Shown here piece after piece: positions 1-7,097 of a stretch of DNA of 19,433 bases. Location: positions 1 to 19,433 of the forward strand of contig CAUERX010000029.1 of the NCBI GenBank assembly GCA_959020415.1. Reading direction: 5' to 3'. The notes beneath the pieces are model-generated. The model made no database searches, was not told the DNA's origin, and saw nothing but the letters and a program-made list of their open reading frames with translations. A program made the position numbers and the translations under genes. The first letter of the stretch is position 1, and every line of letters begins with the position of its first letter. Source of the stretch: an uncultured bacterium (GTDB taxonomy: Bacteria; Bacillota_I; Bacilli_A; RF39; UBA660).

Positions 1-16
1 TGTTATTTTTTTTTTT

Positions 17-53
17 TTTATATTCCCCCCCCCCCCCCCCCCCCTATTGTCAA
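17..53 (-). promoter_or_regulatory. Poly-G spacer promoter, left copy (probably OFF)
   Basis: On the minus strand a perfect -35 TTGACA (48-53) is followed by ATA, 20 G (25-44) and a TATA-like -10, either AATATA (19-24, spacer 23) or TATAAA (17-22, spacer 25). A poly-A run (6-19) follows. It points out of the left edge, so its gene is not visible. The 16-19 bases around the -35 match the copy at 8230-8248 almost exactly. A 23-25 bp spacer is well above the 16-18 bp preferred by sigma-A polymerase, so this copy is inferred to be weak or off. Upstream of the -35 a 9-base direct repeat, GTTGAAATA on the minus strand, occurs at 55-63 and 67-75 (period 12) and could bind a regulator. Confidence 0.7.
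25..44. repeat. Homopolymer C20/G20 tract in promoter spacer
   Basis: Twenty consecutive C on the plus strand (G on the minus strand), lying wholly between the -35 and -10 of the left-edge promoter. Such tracts change length by slipped-strand mispairing. A companion T14 run lies at 6-19. Exact lengths are also prone to sequencing error. Confidence 0.95.
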
Positions 54-74
54 CTATTTCAACCTTTATTTCAA

Positions 75-108
75 CAAAAAAACTTTAGTTATTATTCTAA
101 CTAAAGTT
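75..108 (-). terminator. Rho-independent terminator of the PF06541 gene
   Basis: A perfect 10-bp stem, AACTTTAGTT with AACTAAAGTT (81-90 and 99-108) around an 8-base loop, is followed on the minus strand by about seven T (76-82). It lies about 20 bases past the stop codon of the gene at 130-636. The next promoter's upstream repeat starts right after it. Confidence 0.85.
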
Positions 109-129
109 GGGTGGGGTTATTATTCGTTA

Positions 130-636
130 CTAAATTGGTAACCTTATTATAAATGTTAATGCAATATCTGTTATAAAGAAAACTATAAGTAAAAAAGTTA
201 TAAATTTTGGGATTTTTTTAACAAAATTATCTAAAAATGGTCTAATGACATATATAAAAATAATACTCATAACACTCCACAATAAAGCAAATTCCAAGCA
301 CACATACTTACCAAAATTAAACTTCATATCTGTATAATCCCAAAAAGAATATCCAAAGAAAAATTCAATTAATATTCCACCAAGCCATTCTAAGCCAGTT
401 AATAATATTGTCAATACGATACAAACTATTATGGTTTCAATAAATCTATTCATATGTAAATTTTTAAACATTTTTTCCGAAATCAAAATTATTAAAATTG
501 AAGCAATTCCATAAATTGGTGTCCATGGTCCATATAAAAAACCACTTTCTGCATTGGCACCAATCATATATCCAAATAGCATTTCCATTACATAACCTAA
601 AATAGAGTAAACAAAAAAACAATTAGTCCAGTACAT
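130..636 (-). CDS. PF06541-type membrane protein (putative ABC-transporter type IV)
   Basis: A 168-residue integral membrane protein with four or five hydrophobic segments. The pattern resembles the Pfam family called putative ABC-transporter type IV (CmpB-like): an early YSILGYVMEM, then LYGPWTPIYG near residues 34-43, a central ExxGG, and GYSFWDYTD near residue 95. The biochemical role of this family is not established and the transporter name is only a family label. The start ATG has a GGTGAT ribosome binding site seven or so bases upstream. It lies 38 bases after ychF and is probably read from the ychF promoter, but a long inverted repeat (614-676) covers its ribosome binding site and start and may attenuate it. 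The family assignment is from pattern memory. Confidence 0.75.
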   Translation of the reverse strand: MYWTNCFFVYSILGYVMEMLFGYMIGANAESGFLYGPWTPIYGIASILIILISEKMFKNLHMNRFIETIIVCIVLTILLTGLEWLGGILIEFFFGYSFWDYTDMKFNFGKYVCLEFALLWSVMSIIFIYVIRPFLDNFVKKIPKFITFLLIVFFITDIALTFIIRLPI

Positions 637-676
637 ATAATCACCATTATTAATATGACCAAACTAATTGTTTTTT
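614..676 (-). promoter_or_regulatory. 14-bp inverted repeat enclosing RBS and start of the PF06541 gene
   Basis: AAAAAACAATTAGT (614-627) and ACTAATTGTTTTTT (663-676) are perfect reverse complements, 35 bases apart. In the minus-strand transcript the first arm begins at the ychF stop codon. The loop holds the ribosome binding site and ATG of the downstream membrane gene. The second arm is coding sequence ending in a U7 run. It can act as a ychF terminator or an attenuator reaching into the next gene. The stem is AT-rich and the loop is large, so strength is uncertain. Confidence 0.55.
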
Positions 677-1772
677 AAACATTAAATCTAAAATAGCAAA
701 TATCGCCATCTTGCATGACATACTCTTTTCCTTCAAGTCTCATGCGCCCAGCTTCTTTAACTTTAAGTTCACTGCCATTTTTTTCTAAATCAACAAAGCT
801 CATAACCTCTGCTTTAATAAACCCTTTTTGGAAATCGGTATGAATTATTCCAGCACACTCTGGTGCTTTCATTCCTTTTTTAAAAGTCCAAGCCCTTACT
901 TCGTCAGGACCAGCAGTTAAAAAAGTTTCTAAACCGAGTAAAGAATATGCGTTTTTAATAAGCTTATCTAATCCGCTTTCATCAATACCCATTTCTTTTA
1001 AAAATTCTAATTTATCAGTATCATCTAACTCCGATAATTCAGCTTCAATTTTTGCACATATAACTACAACCGAAGCACCTTCCTTAGCTGCAAAATCTCT
1101 TAATTGATTAACATAATCATTTTGAGTATTAATTTCATCCTCATTAACATTCGCAACGTATATAATTGGCTTTATAGTAAGCAAGTTAAAAGGTTTTAAA
1201 ATTCTTTTCTCGTCTTCAGTCAAATCTAAAGTTCTTACCGTTTTATTAGAAAGTAAAGTTTCTCTAACTTTTTCCAACAATTCAGCTTCTGCCTTTGCCT
1301 CTTTGTCATTAGCAAGTTTTGCTTTTTTGCCCATCTTACCGAGCCTGTTTTCCACAACTTCTAAATCAGCTAAAATAAGTTCTACTTCAATTATTTCAAC
1401 ATCTCTGATCGGATCAACATTACCAGTTACATGCGTAATATTACTATCATCAAAACATCTAACAACTTCACAAATAGCATCTACTTCTCTAATGTGTGAA
1501 AGAAATTTATTTCCTAAACCTTCACCTTTTGATGCTCCTTCCACTAAACCTGCAATATCTGTAAATTCAAATGTTGCCGGAATAGTTTTTTTAGGTTTAT
1601 ATAATTCCTCTAAAAAATCTACTCTTCTATCAGGAACCGTTACCATTCCTACATTTGGCTCAATTGTCGCGAAAGGATAATTTGCCGCCAAAATACTTTG
1701 TTTTGTAATTGCATTAAATAAAGTTGACTTACCAACGTTTGGAAGACCAACAATTCCTGCTGTTAAACTCAT
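675..1772 (-). CDS. ychF: Redox-regulated ATPase YchF (Obg-like)
   Basis: A cytosolic P-loop NTPase of the Obg family that binds ATP rather than GTP and associates with ribosomes; its physiological role is linked to translation and stress. The chosen product is 365 residues, close to the usual 363-366. Visible motifs are the P-loop GLPNVGKST near the N-terminus, the G3 stretch DIAGLVEGASKGEGLG, and NVNE, the altered G4 motif (NxxE in place of NKxD) that marks ATP preference. A C-terminal TGS-like domain ends in DGDICYFRFNV. ATG at 1772 is preferred over the in-frame TTG at 1784 and ATG at 1778 because GGTGA sits five bases before it and homologues begin at MSLTAGIVG. It has its own promoter (1790-1817). 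In staphylococci and bacilli ychF follows the DUF951 gene; here an AbgT transporter separates them. Confidence 0.97.
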   Translation of the reverse strand: MSLTAGIVGLPNVGKSTLFNAITKQSILAANYPFATIEPNVGMVTVPDRRVDFLEELYKPKKTIPATFEFTDIAGLVEGASKGEGLGNKFLSHIREVDAICEVVRCFDDSNITHVTGNVDPIRDVEIIEVELILADLEVVENRLGKMGKKAKLANDKEAKAEAELLEKVRETLLSNKTVRTLDLTEDEKRILKPFNLLTIKPIIYVANVNEDEINTQNDYVNQLRDFAAKEGASVVVICAKIEAELSELDDTDKLEFLKEMGIDESGLDKLIKNAYSLLGLETFLTAGPDEVRAWTFKKGMKAPECAGIIHTDFQKGFIKAEVMSFVDLEKNGSELKVKEAGRMRLEGKEYVMQDGDICYFRFNV

Positions 1773-1789
1773 TTTCATCACCAATATAT

Positions 1790-1817
1790 ATTATACTATA
1801 AAAGCATTTATTTTCAA
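1790..1817 (-). promoter_or_regulatory. ychF promoter
   Basis: Minus-strand -35 TTGAAA (1812-1817), 16-bp spacer, -10 TATAAT (1790-1795). The start point would be about ten bases before the ychF ATG, giving a very short leader that holds only the ribosome binding site. The -35 lies beside the T-run of the preceding abgT terminator. Confidence 0.65.
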
Positions 1818-1819
1818 AC

Positions 1820-1841
1820 AAAAAACGACATTAAGTCGTTT
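1820..1841 (-). terminator. Terminator after the AbgT-family gene
   Basis: AACGAC (1824-1829) pairs with GTCGTT (1835-1840) around a 5-base loop, with a minus-strand T6 run at 1820-1825. It lies 18 bases after the stop codon of the transporter gene. Confidence 0.8.
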
Positions 1842-1857
1842 ATAATAAAATTGTTAA

Positions 1858-3366
1858 TTACATTGTAGGATAAGTTTCTGGCCCAATTGGAATACCAATA
1901 ACAAACCATCCAATTACAATTACTATCCACACAATCGCAAATAATAAAATTGTCGGTAACAGCTGTTTTAAAGTTCCAAACACTGTAATTTTATTGGTTT
2001 CTTTATCATTATACTTTTCCAAAAATGCAAGCATCACTATAAAATAAATAAAGAACGGTGTTAAACCCTTACCAACACTGTCAGCCGCTTTAAATACGAA
2101 TTGTGTAAAATCTGGAGTAATATTAGCCTTCATAAATAAAGGTACTAATATGGGTGCAGCAATTGTCCATTTAGTAATAGAATCTGGAATTAATAATGAC
2201 ATAACAACAATTATCAAAAACATTGTTACAATTAATGGAATTCCTGTAAATTCCAATCCACTCATAAATGAAATTAGCCAAGCACCTACAACTTCACCTA
2301 AATTTGTCCAAGATAGAATACTAACTAATAATGAAACAAAGAACATAAGAACAAATAAATAACCTAAATTATCAAATTCCTTTGATAAACCAACGCTAAA
2401 TTGATTAGTATTAGTAATATTTTTTGAAATAAATCCATATATTCCTGAACAGATCATCATAATAATAAGTAACATAAAGATAAAGGCATCAACAAATGGA
2501 GCATTACCACCTAATAATTGAGCTACAAAATCTTTCTGATCTAAATCAAGTAATAGTCCACTTCCCGGGAATCCAGGAATAATCATATATATAAATACTA
2601 ACGTTAAAATAACAAAAGCAATATTACTAAAAATTAAACCTTTTTTTGAAATAACCAACTCGTCTTCCTCTTGGATAGAATCTTTAACTTTTGGCTTTAA
2701 GAACGCCTCTATGATGATAGTACCTACTATTGTTAAAATCAGTGTACTAGCAATCATTACAAACGAATTTGACCAAGCATTAAAAACATAATCCTTATCG
2801 ACACTTACTGTTGCCGCTTCCTTAGTTAATAATCCCAATTGGAAATCATCAAAATTAAATACTAAGCCCGCACCATAACCTAACGTTATTCCAATAAATG
2901 CTGTCAAAATTCCCAGAACCGAGTTTCGTCCTAAATATTGATAAATAACAGCCACAAGTGGAACTAAAACAACATAACCATATTCCCCAAAGAAAGAAGA
3001 AATAATTCCAACAAATAAAGTAATAAAAGTAATAATTGATGGTTTCACCTTTCTAAATTTAGTAAATACTGCTTTAAACAATCCACTAGCTTTACCAATT
3101 GAAATAGCCATCAAAGAAATAATAAGTAAAATTAAAGGTTGAAAAGTTTTAAACGCTTGAACTGGAGAACTAAATAAATATTTAAAACCTTCTTCCGAAA
3201 ATATACTTCTAACTGTTGTAACTGATGTTTCTAAAGTCCCATTAGCCACTTTTGTAACTTCGCCTTGTGCACCAAATGCTGACGCAATTGCACTGACAAT
3301 AATTATTACCAAAATCATCACAATAATTGTTATAACTGGACCTAATAAGAGTTTTTTCTTTTTCAT
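1858..3366 (-). CDS. AbgT-family transporter (aminobenzoyl-glutamate type)
   Basis: A 502-residue polytopic inner-membrane protein with about a dozen hydrophobic segments. The C-terminal third carries the family-like stretch LIPDSITKWTIAAPILVP near residues 390-410, followed by a KAADSVGKGLTPFFIYF segment, matching the conserved region of AbgT proteins (PF03806). Members have been reported to take up p-aminobenzoyl-glutamate or to export sulfonamides; the substrate here cannot be read from sequence. It has an AGGAGG ribosome binding site and starts 15 bases after the DUF951 gene, so it is the last gene of the soj-spo0J-mscS-DUF951 run and is closed by a terminator. In the usual Bacillus/Staphylococcus order nothing like it separates DUF951 from ychF, so it looks like an insertion into a conserved block. 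Confidence 0.85.
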   Translation of the reverse strand: MKKKKLLLGPVITIIVMILVIIIVSAIASAFGAQGEVTKVANGTLETSVTTVRSIFSEEGFKYLFSSPVQAFKTFQPLILLIISLMAISIGKASGLFKAVFTKFRKVKPSIITFITLFVGIISSFFGEYGYVVLVPLVAVIYQYLGRNSVLGILTAFIGITLGYGAGLVFNFDDFQLGLLTKEAATVSVDKDYVFNAWSNSFVMIASTLILTIVGTIIIEAFLKPKVKDSIQEEDELVISKKGLIFSNIAFVILTLVFIYMIIPGFPGSGLLLDLDQKDFVAQLLGGNAPFVDAFIFMLLIIMMICSGIYGFISKNITNTNQFSVGLSKEFDNLGYLFVLMFFVSLLVSILSWTNLGEVVGAWLISFMSGLEFTGIPLIVTMFLIIVVMSLLIPDSITKWTIAAPILVPLFMKANITPDFTQFVFKAADSVGKGLTPFFIYFIVMLAFLEKYNDKETNKITVFGTLKQLLPTILLFAIVWIVIVIGWFVIGIPIGPETYPTM

Positions 3367-3381
3367 GTTTTCCTCCTACGC

Positions 3382-3567
3382 CTACTTTTCTATAACCTTT
3401 TTTAACTTTTTATTAAATTCAATACGTGGAAGCATAATACTACGACCACATCCTAAACATTTAATTTTAATATCAGCCCCAATGCGCGTTATTTCCCACT
3501 CGTTGTGACCACAAGGATGTTCCTTTTTCATTATTACTTTGCTTCCGAGTTTATAATCATGATTCAT
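3382..3567 (-). CDS. DUF951 family protein (YyzM-like)
   Basis: A small 61-residue protein with the family signature: YKLGSKV near the start, then KKEHPCG, W24, then IRIG-like TRIGADIKIKC, and CLGCGR followed by MLPR. Cysteines 19, 37 and 40 could bind zinc, though no function is established. ATG at 3567 is chosen because homologues begin close to YxxGxxV and a GGTGG site lies just upstream; a longer reading back to 3615 would run through the mscS coding region. The gene overlaps the 3' end of mscS by 11 bases, implying translational coupling. Its place between a ParB-linked mscS and ychF is conserved in Bacilli. Confidence 0.9.
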   Translation of the reverse strand: MNHDYKLGSKVIMKKEHPCGHNEWEITRIGADIKIKCLGCGRSIMLPRIEFNKKLKKVIEK

Positions 3568-4351
3568 TATGTACCACCACCTGTGGAAATGGAATCTCAA
3601 TTCCATGCTCATCAAATGCTATTTTAACAGTCCTATGAACTTCACGCTTAAAGGCAAAATCCATCATTGGCTCACAATCAGCTATAACTCGATAAATAAT
3701 AGCATTTTCATCTAATTTTTCAACACCTAAAATTTGAACATCCGAAGTTAAATAAGGGGTTTTTTTACTTAGATCCTCACAAACTTTATGCAAAACCTCT
3801 TCAACCTCATCTAAATCAGAATTATAATCAACAGCAATATCCACAATACATTTCGAAGTTTGTGTACTATAATTTATAACTTCGTTAACGTTTCGGTTAG
3901 CAATTGTCATAACTTCACCACTATAAGCTCTAATTTTTGTATTTTTCATGCCGAGTTCAATTACATCACCTCGGAAAGTTCCAACTTGAATGTTGTCACC
4001 AACATCAAACTCATTATCGACAATAATTGAAAAACCAGCTAGAAAATCCTTTAAAATATCCTGCATTGCAAGTCCAGCTACTACTCCAACTACTCCTAAA
4101 GAAGCAACCAAAGCTTTAGTATCAATACCCCAAACATTTAATAAAGTTAAAATGGCAATAATAATCACAATATATTTAACAATATTAATAATCAAGTTCA
4201 TAATTGTTACTGATTTTTTATGAACCCCATATTTAGTACTTGCTTTAAACATCTTCACAATAATTTGCTTAATTAACAAATATACTAAAACAGCAATTAT
4301 TATTATAAAAATTGGTGATATTATTTCTTTAGTTAAAAGTTTTTCTAACAT
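3557..4351 (-). CDS. MscS-family mechanosensitive ion channel
   Basis: A 264-residue small-conductance mechanosensitive channel subunit, expected to form a heptamer in the cell membrane and release solutes on hypo-osmotic shock. Three membrane segments are visible at about residues 11-32, 52-74 and 78-100. The third is the pore helix, rich in Gly/Ala (LGVVGVVAGLAMQDILKDF). The middle beta domain follows (DVGDNIQVGTFRGDV) and then an alpha/beta C-terminal domain. The length suits the short MscS type. The ribosome binding site AAGGA lies inside the last codons of spo0J and only four bases separate the genes. The order spo0J-mscS-DUF951-ychF is known from staphylococci. Confidence 0.93.
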   Translation of the reverse strand: MLEKLLTKEIISPIFIIIIAVLVYLLIKQIIVKMFKASTKYGVHKKSVTIMNLIINIVKYIVIIIAILTLLNVWGIDTKALVASLGVVGVVAGLAMQDILKDFLAGFSIIVDNEFDVGDNIQVGTFRGDVIELGMKNTKIRAYSGEVMTIANRNVNEVINYSTQTSKCIVDIAVDYNSDLDEVEEVLHKVCEDLSKKTPYLTSDVQILGVEKLDENAIIYRVIADCEPMMDFAFKREVHRTVKIAFDEHGIEIPFPQVVVHNES

Positions 4352-4355
4352 ACAA

Positions 4356-5231
4356 TCATTCCTTTATATCTAAAATTTCCAAAATTCGATTTAAATCAGC
4401 TGTATTAGCAAATGAAATTTCAACTTTTTTATCTTTTATTTTTACCTTTGTATCTAATTTATCACAAAGCAATTCTTCAACATATTTAAATTCGCTTGTT
4501 CTTTCCCTTTTTTGAGCACGCTTACGAGGCGCACTAAGCGAAGCTTTTTCAACATCGCGAACTGGTAATTTGTTTTCCACAATATTATGGGCCATTTGAA
4601 TGATTTCTTCATCATCAGAAAGTTTACTAAGCACCCTTGCATGACCCATCGTTAACTGGTTACTAGCAATCATGTCTTGTACTTCATTGGGCAATCTTAA
4701 AATTCCAATAATATTTGTTATATGACTACGACTCTTACTAACTCTTTTTGCAAGCTCATCTTGCGTAATATTAAGTTGTTCGATTAATTTTTTATAGGCC
4801 TTTGCCTCTTCCAATGCATTTAAATTTTCTCTTTGTAAATTTTCAAGTAACGCAATTTCTGCCATCTTATCATCAGAAAGCTGACGGATAATTGCTGGAA
4901 TAGTCTCTTTACCAGCTAGTTTACTAGCGCGAAGTCTTCTTTCCCCCGCAATTACTTCATATCCTTTAATACTTTTTTTAACAATAATTGGTTGAAATAC
5001 ACCATTTTCCCTAATTGAGTTAGCTAGTTCTTGTAAAGCGGCCTCATCAAAAACTTGTCTTGGTTGGTATGGATTAGGTCTAAGTTCCTCAATATTTAAC
5101 TCAATTATTTCTTCACCAGGAGTCTCTTCATAAATTTGTTTTTCAAACTCGCTAACGTTTTGAACATTTAGATTATCTAAATCAAATAACTGTTCTAGGC
5201 CTTTGCCTAAAGCTCTTTTTTTATTTTCCAT
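4356..5231 (-). CDS. spo0J: Chromosome-partitioning protein ParB/Spo0J
   Basis: A 291-residue CTP-dependent DNA clamp that loads at parS sites and works with Soj in origin segregation. The N-terminus KKRALGKGLEQLF is the segment that in homologues contacts and stimulates Soj. ELRPNPYQPRQ begins the ParB domain, GERR (96-99) is the nucleotide-binding arginine patch, and the helix-turn-helix lies near 153-180 (ITQDELAKRVSKSRSHI). A C-terminal dimerisation domain follows a basic linker. The start ATG at 5231 has GAGGTGAT upstream and overlaps soj by 11 bases. I saw no canonical parS (TGTTTCACGTGAAACA) in the window by eye. Confidence 0.97.
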   Translation of the reverse strand: MENKKRALGKGLEQLFDLDNLNVQNVSEFEKQIYEETPGEEIIELNIEELRPNPYQPRQVFDEAALQELANSIRENGVFQPIIVKKSIKGYEVIAGERRLRASKLAGKETIPAIIRQLSDDKMAEIALLENLQRENLNALEEAKAYKKLIEQLNITQDELAKRVSKSRSHITNIIGILRLPNEVQDMIASNQLTMGHARVLSKLSDDEEIIQMAHNIVENKLPVRDVEKASLSAPRKRAQKRERTSEFKYVEELLCDKLDTKVKIKDKKVEISFANTADLNRILEILDIKE

Positions 5232-6006
5232 TACGACTAATCACCTCTTTAGCTAAATTTATATAAGCTTCTGCTCCTCTACTTTTCGGATCATAAGCAA
5301 TTATTGGTTTTCCATGACTCGGTGCCTCTGATAATCTAACTAGTCTTGGAATAATTGTATCATATACTCGTTCCTTGAAATAACTCTTAATATCCTGAAC
5401 AACCTCTAATCCTAAATTTGTTCGATTATCAAGCATTGTTAGTAAAACTCCCTCAATATCCAATGTCGGATTAAGCGTTTTTTGAGCTAACATAATTGAA
5501 TTCAAAAGTTGCATTATTCCCTCAAGCGCAAAAAATTCACATTGAACTGGAATAATAACTGAATGTGCTGCTGTAAGTGCATTTGTTGTTAAAATTCCTA
5601 GAGATGGCGGACAATCAATCAAAATATAATCAAACATTGTCTCCGCTATATTCAAATGTGCTTTAAGTTGAACATTTTTAGAAAAAGTTGGATCCATCCT
5701 TCCTTTTTCCATAAGTTCGATATCCGCTCCAGCTAAACTAATAGTTGCTGGAATAATATAAAGATTTCTAAATTTTGTTTTGATAACTACATCTTTTAAT
5801 TCCGCCTTCGAAGTTAATAAATCATAAACGCTATTTTTAATATCGCCCTTTTCAATTCCAAGACCGGTAGTACTATTGCCTTGTGGGTCTAAATCTATCA
5901 AAAGCACTTTTTTGCCAAGCATCCCTAAAGACGCCGATAAATTAATACTAGTCGTGGTTTTACCTACACCACCTTTTTGATTTACTAATGCTATTATCTT
6001 TCCCAT
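5221..6006 (-). CDS. soj: Chromosome-partitioning ATPase ParA/Soj
   Basis: A 261-residue deviant Walker-type ATPase that binds DNA non-specifically as an ATP dimer and, with Spo0J, positions origins; in B. subtilis it also regulates DnaA. Visible motifs are the deviant Walker A KGGVGKTT at 11-18 with the signature lysine K11, switch I LLIDLDPQGNST near 36-47, and Walker B YILIDCPPSLG near 127-137. Length and motifs are ordinary for the chromosomal type. ATG at 6006 has GGTGG six bases upstream. It heads the soj-spo0J-mscS-DUF951-abgT run. Confidence 0.97.
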   Translation of the reverse strand: MGKIIALVNQKGGVGKTTTSINLSASLGMLGKKVLLIDLDPQGNSTTGLGIEKGDIKNSVYDLLTSKAELKDVVIKTKFRNLYIIPATISLAGADIELMEKGRMDPTFSKNVQLKAHLNIAETMFDYILIDCPPSLGILTTNALTAAHSVIIPVQCEFFALEGIMQLLNSIMLAQKTLNPTLDIEGVLLTMLDNRTNLGLEVVQDIKSYFKERVYDTIIPRLVRLSEAPSHGKPIIAYDPKSRGAEAYINLAKEVISRNGK

Positions 6007-6026
6007 CTATACCACCATTTTCTATA

Positions 6027-6032
6027 ATTATA
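6027..6032 (-). promoter_or_regulatory. Candidate -10 element for soj
   Basis: A perfect TATAAT on the minus strand 21 bases before the soj start codon. No convincing -35 lies 16-18 bases upstream, so only the -10 is proposed. Confidence 0.35.
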
Positions 6033-6084
6033 GCTATCTATATTTTAACATAATATGACCTAGAAATCTATGAAAATTGCTTTT

Positions 6085-6135
6085 AAAAAGAAAAATACAA
6101 GGAACTATTCTTGTTTTTAAAGCCTTCCCTTGTAT
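6085..6135 (-). terminator. Terminator after the small membrane protein gene
   Basis: ATACAAGGGAA (6125-6135 on the minus strand) pairs with TTCCTTGTAT (6095-6104) with one bulged base and a loop of about 20 bases, followed by T5CT5 (6085-6095). It starts just after the stop codon at 6138 and separates this gene from soj. Confidence 0.75.
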
Positions 6136-6137
6136 AA

Positions 6138-6467
6138 TTATTCATTTTTATTAAATTTTTCGAGCATTGCATCATACTGTTTATATAAATATTGAACACC
6201 ATTTTCTAAAAAGAAATAATGTTTAACATAAAATACTAAAAATATCAAAAAAATAACGACCACTATCATGAATAATGGTATGACCATACCAATAAATACA
6301 GCTAGTAATAAAAACAGTGCATAGCTAAGCGTTACTATCAAATGTACTAAACGTTCATGCTGAAAAAAACCTATTTTAATTAAATGATTATCAATCATTT
6401 CCTTTGTGATTTCACTTTCTAAATTTTTATCAATCATTTCTATATATTTTTTTAAATACTCTTTCAT
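6138..6467 (-). CDS. Small membrane protein of unknown function
   Basis: A 109-residue protein I do not recognise. The first 40 residues are polar and helical with charged residues. Two hydrophobic segments (about 42-58 and 60-80) form a membrane hairpin or bitopic pair, and a polar tail rich in Tyr/Lys (QYLYKQYDAMLEKFNKNE) follows. Both tails probably face the cytosol. It has its own promoter (6492-6520), an AAGGAAGG ribosome binding site and its own terminator, so it is a single-gene unit between soj and the divergent nitroreductase gene. It is a real gene by these signals; function is unknown. Confidence 0.75.
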   Translation of the reverse strand: MKEYLKKYIEMIDKNLESEITKEMIDNHLIKIGFFQHERLVHLIVTLSYALFLLLAVFIGMVIPLFMIVVVIFLIFLVFYVKHYFFLENGVQYLYKQYDAMLEKFNKNE

Positions 6468-6491
6468 ATTTCTTACCTTCCTTATAGTATA

Positions 6492-6520
6492 ATTATAATA
6501 CTTTAATTTTAAAATAACAA
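6492..6520 (-). promoter_or_regulatory. Promoter of the small membrane protein gene
   Basis: Minus-strand -35 TTGTTA (6515-6520), 17-bp spacer, -10 TATAAT (6492-6497), 25 bases before the start codon. It lies back to back with the nitroreductase promoter; the two -35 boxes are only five bases apart, so one regulator could affect both. Confidence 0.6.
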
Positions 6521-6525
6521 CTTTC

Positions 6526-6554
6526 TTGAATATTTTTTTAAATCATTATATAAT
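6526..6554 (+). promoter_or_regulatory. Nitroreductase promoter
   Basis: -35 TTGAAT (6526-6531), 17-bp spacer, -10 TATAAT (6549-6554), with AGAGAGG (6561-6567) as ribosome binding site before ATG at 6576. The leader is about 15 bases. Confidence 0.7.
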
Positions 6555-6575
6555 TAAAATAGAGAGGATGATATT

Positions 6576-7097
6576 ATGGAAACAATGGAAGCTATAAATA
6601 AACGCACATCCGTTAGATTTTTTAAAGAAACGCAAATTACCAAAGAGGAGCTAAATACCATACTACACGCCGGAAAACGTGCTCCAATCGGTATGAAAAA
6701 ATATGGTGAAATGCATATAACCGTCATTCAAAACAAAGAAATTTTAGAAAAATTGGATAAAGCAATTCAAGAATATACAGGCCAAAGCAAAAGAAGAATT
6801 TTTCATGGTGCCCCTACCGGAATTCTTGTTTCAGGTAAACCCACAGATTATGCCTATATGGAATATGACAATGGTGCTTGCGTAATTGAAAACATGATAC
6901 TTGCCGCTACTGATCTAGGCCTTGGTAATGTTTATATGAAAAGTATGATTCCTTTTTTAAACGATAAGCCCGAATATATTAAAGATTTAGGTATCCCAGA
7001 AAATTTTATTCCTTTAGCAGGCTTAGCAGTCGGCTACCCAATTGAAGAGCTGCAAAGAGAACCAAAAGAACACGATATTGAAGTTAATATAATATAA
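6576..7097 (+). CDS. Nitroreductase-family FMN oxidoreductase
   Basis: The only plus-strand gene. A 173-residue protein of the nitroreductase fold, expected to bind FMN as a homodimer and reduce substrates with NAD(P)H. The N-terminal INKRTSVRFF with following APIGMKKYGEMHITV is the FMN-phosphate region, and IENMILAATDLGLGNVYM is the conserved helix and strand at about residues 104-121. GLAVGYP near the C-terminus is the usual final strand. It is short compared with typical 200-220 residue members but has all main blocks. The true substrate cannot be told from sequence. It is an isolated unit, divergent from the small membrane protein gene and convergent on the surface-protein gene, sharing a bidirectional terminator with it. 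Confidence 0.88.
   Translation: METMEAINKRTSVRFFKETQITKEELNTILHAGKRAPIGMKKYGEMHITVIQNKEILEKLDKAIQEYTGQSKRRIFHGAPTGILVSGKPTDYAYMEYDNGACVIENMILAATDLGLGNVYMKSMIPFLNDKPEYIKDLGIPENFIPLAGLAVGYPIEELQREPKEHDIEVNII

Noticed and set aside
6..44. Homopolymers dismissed as pure assembly error
   Set aside because: Exact lengths may be wrong, but two loci share the same -35 block, tract order and position between promoter boxes, which random error would not produce.
1303..1680. Plus-strand open frame of 125 codons
   Set aside because: Lies wholly opposite ychF, is Ser/Thr-rich as expected for an antisense shadow, and has no ribosome binding site or recognisable domain.
3990..4223. Plus-strand open frame of 77 codons, with similar ones at 2150-2362 and 13832-14056
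   Set aside because: Antisense shadows of mscS, the AbgT gene and rlmH.
4454..4642. Minus-strand open frame of 62 codons in another frame within spo0J
   Set aside because: Overlaps the ParB helix-turn-helix region; no independent signals.
4356..6060. parS site near soj-spo0J
   Set aside because: Scanned by eye for TGTTTCACGTGAAACA-like palindromes; none found. A computed search with mismatches is needed to be sure.
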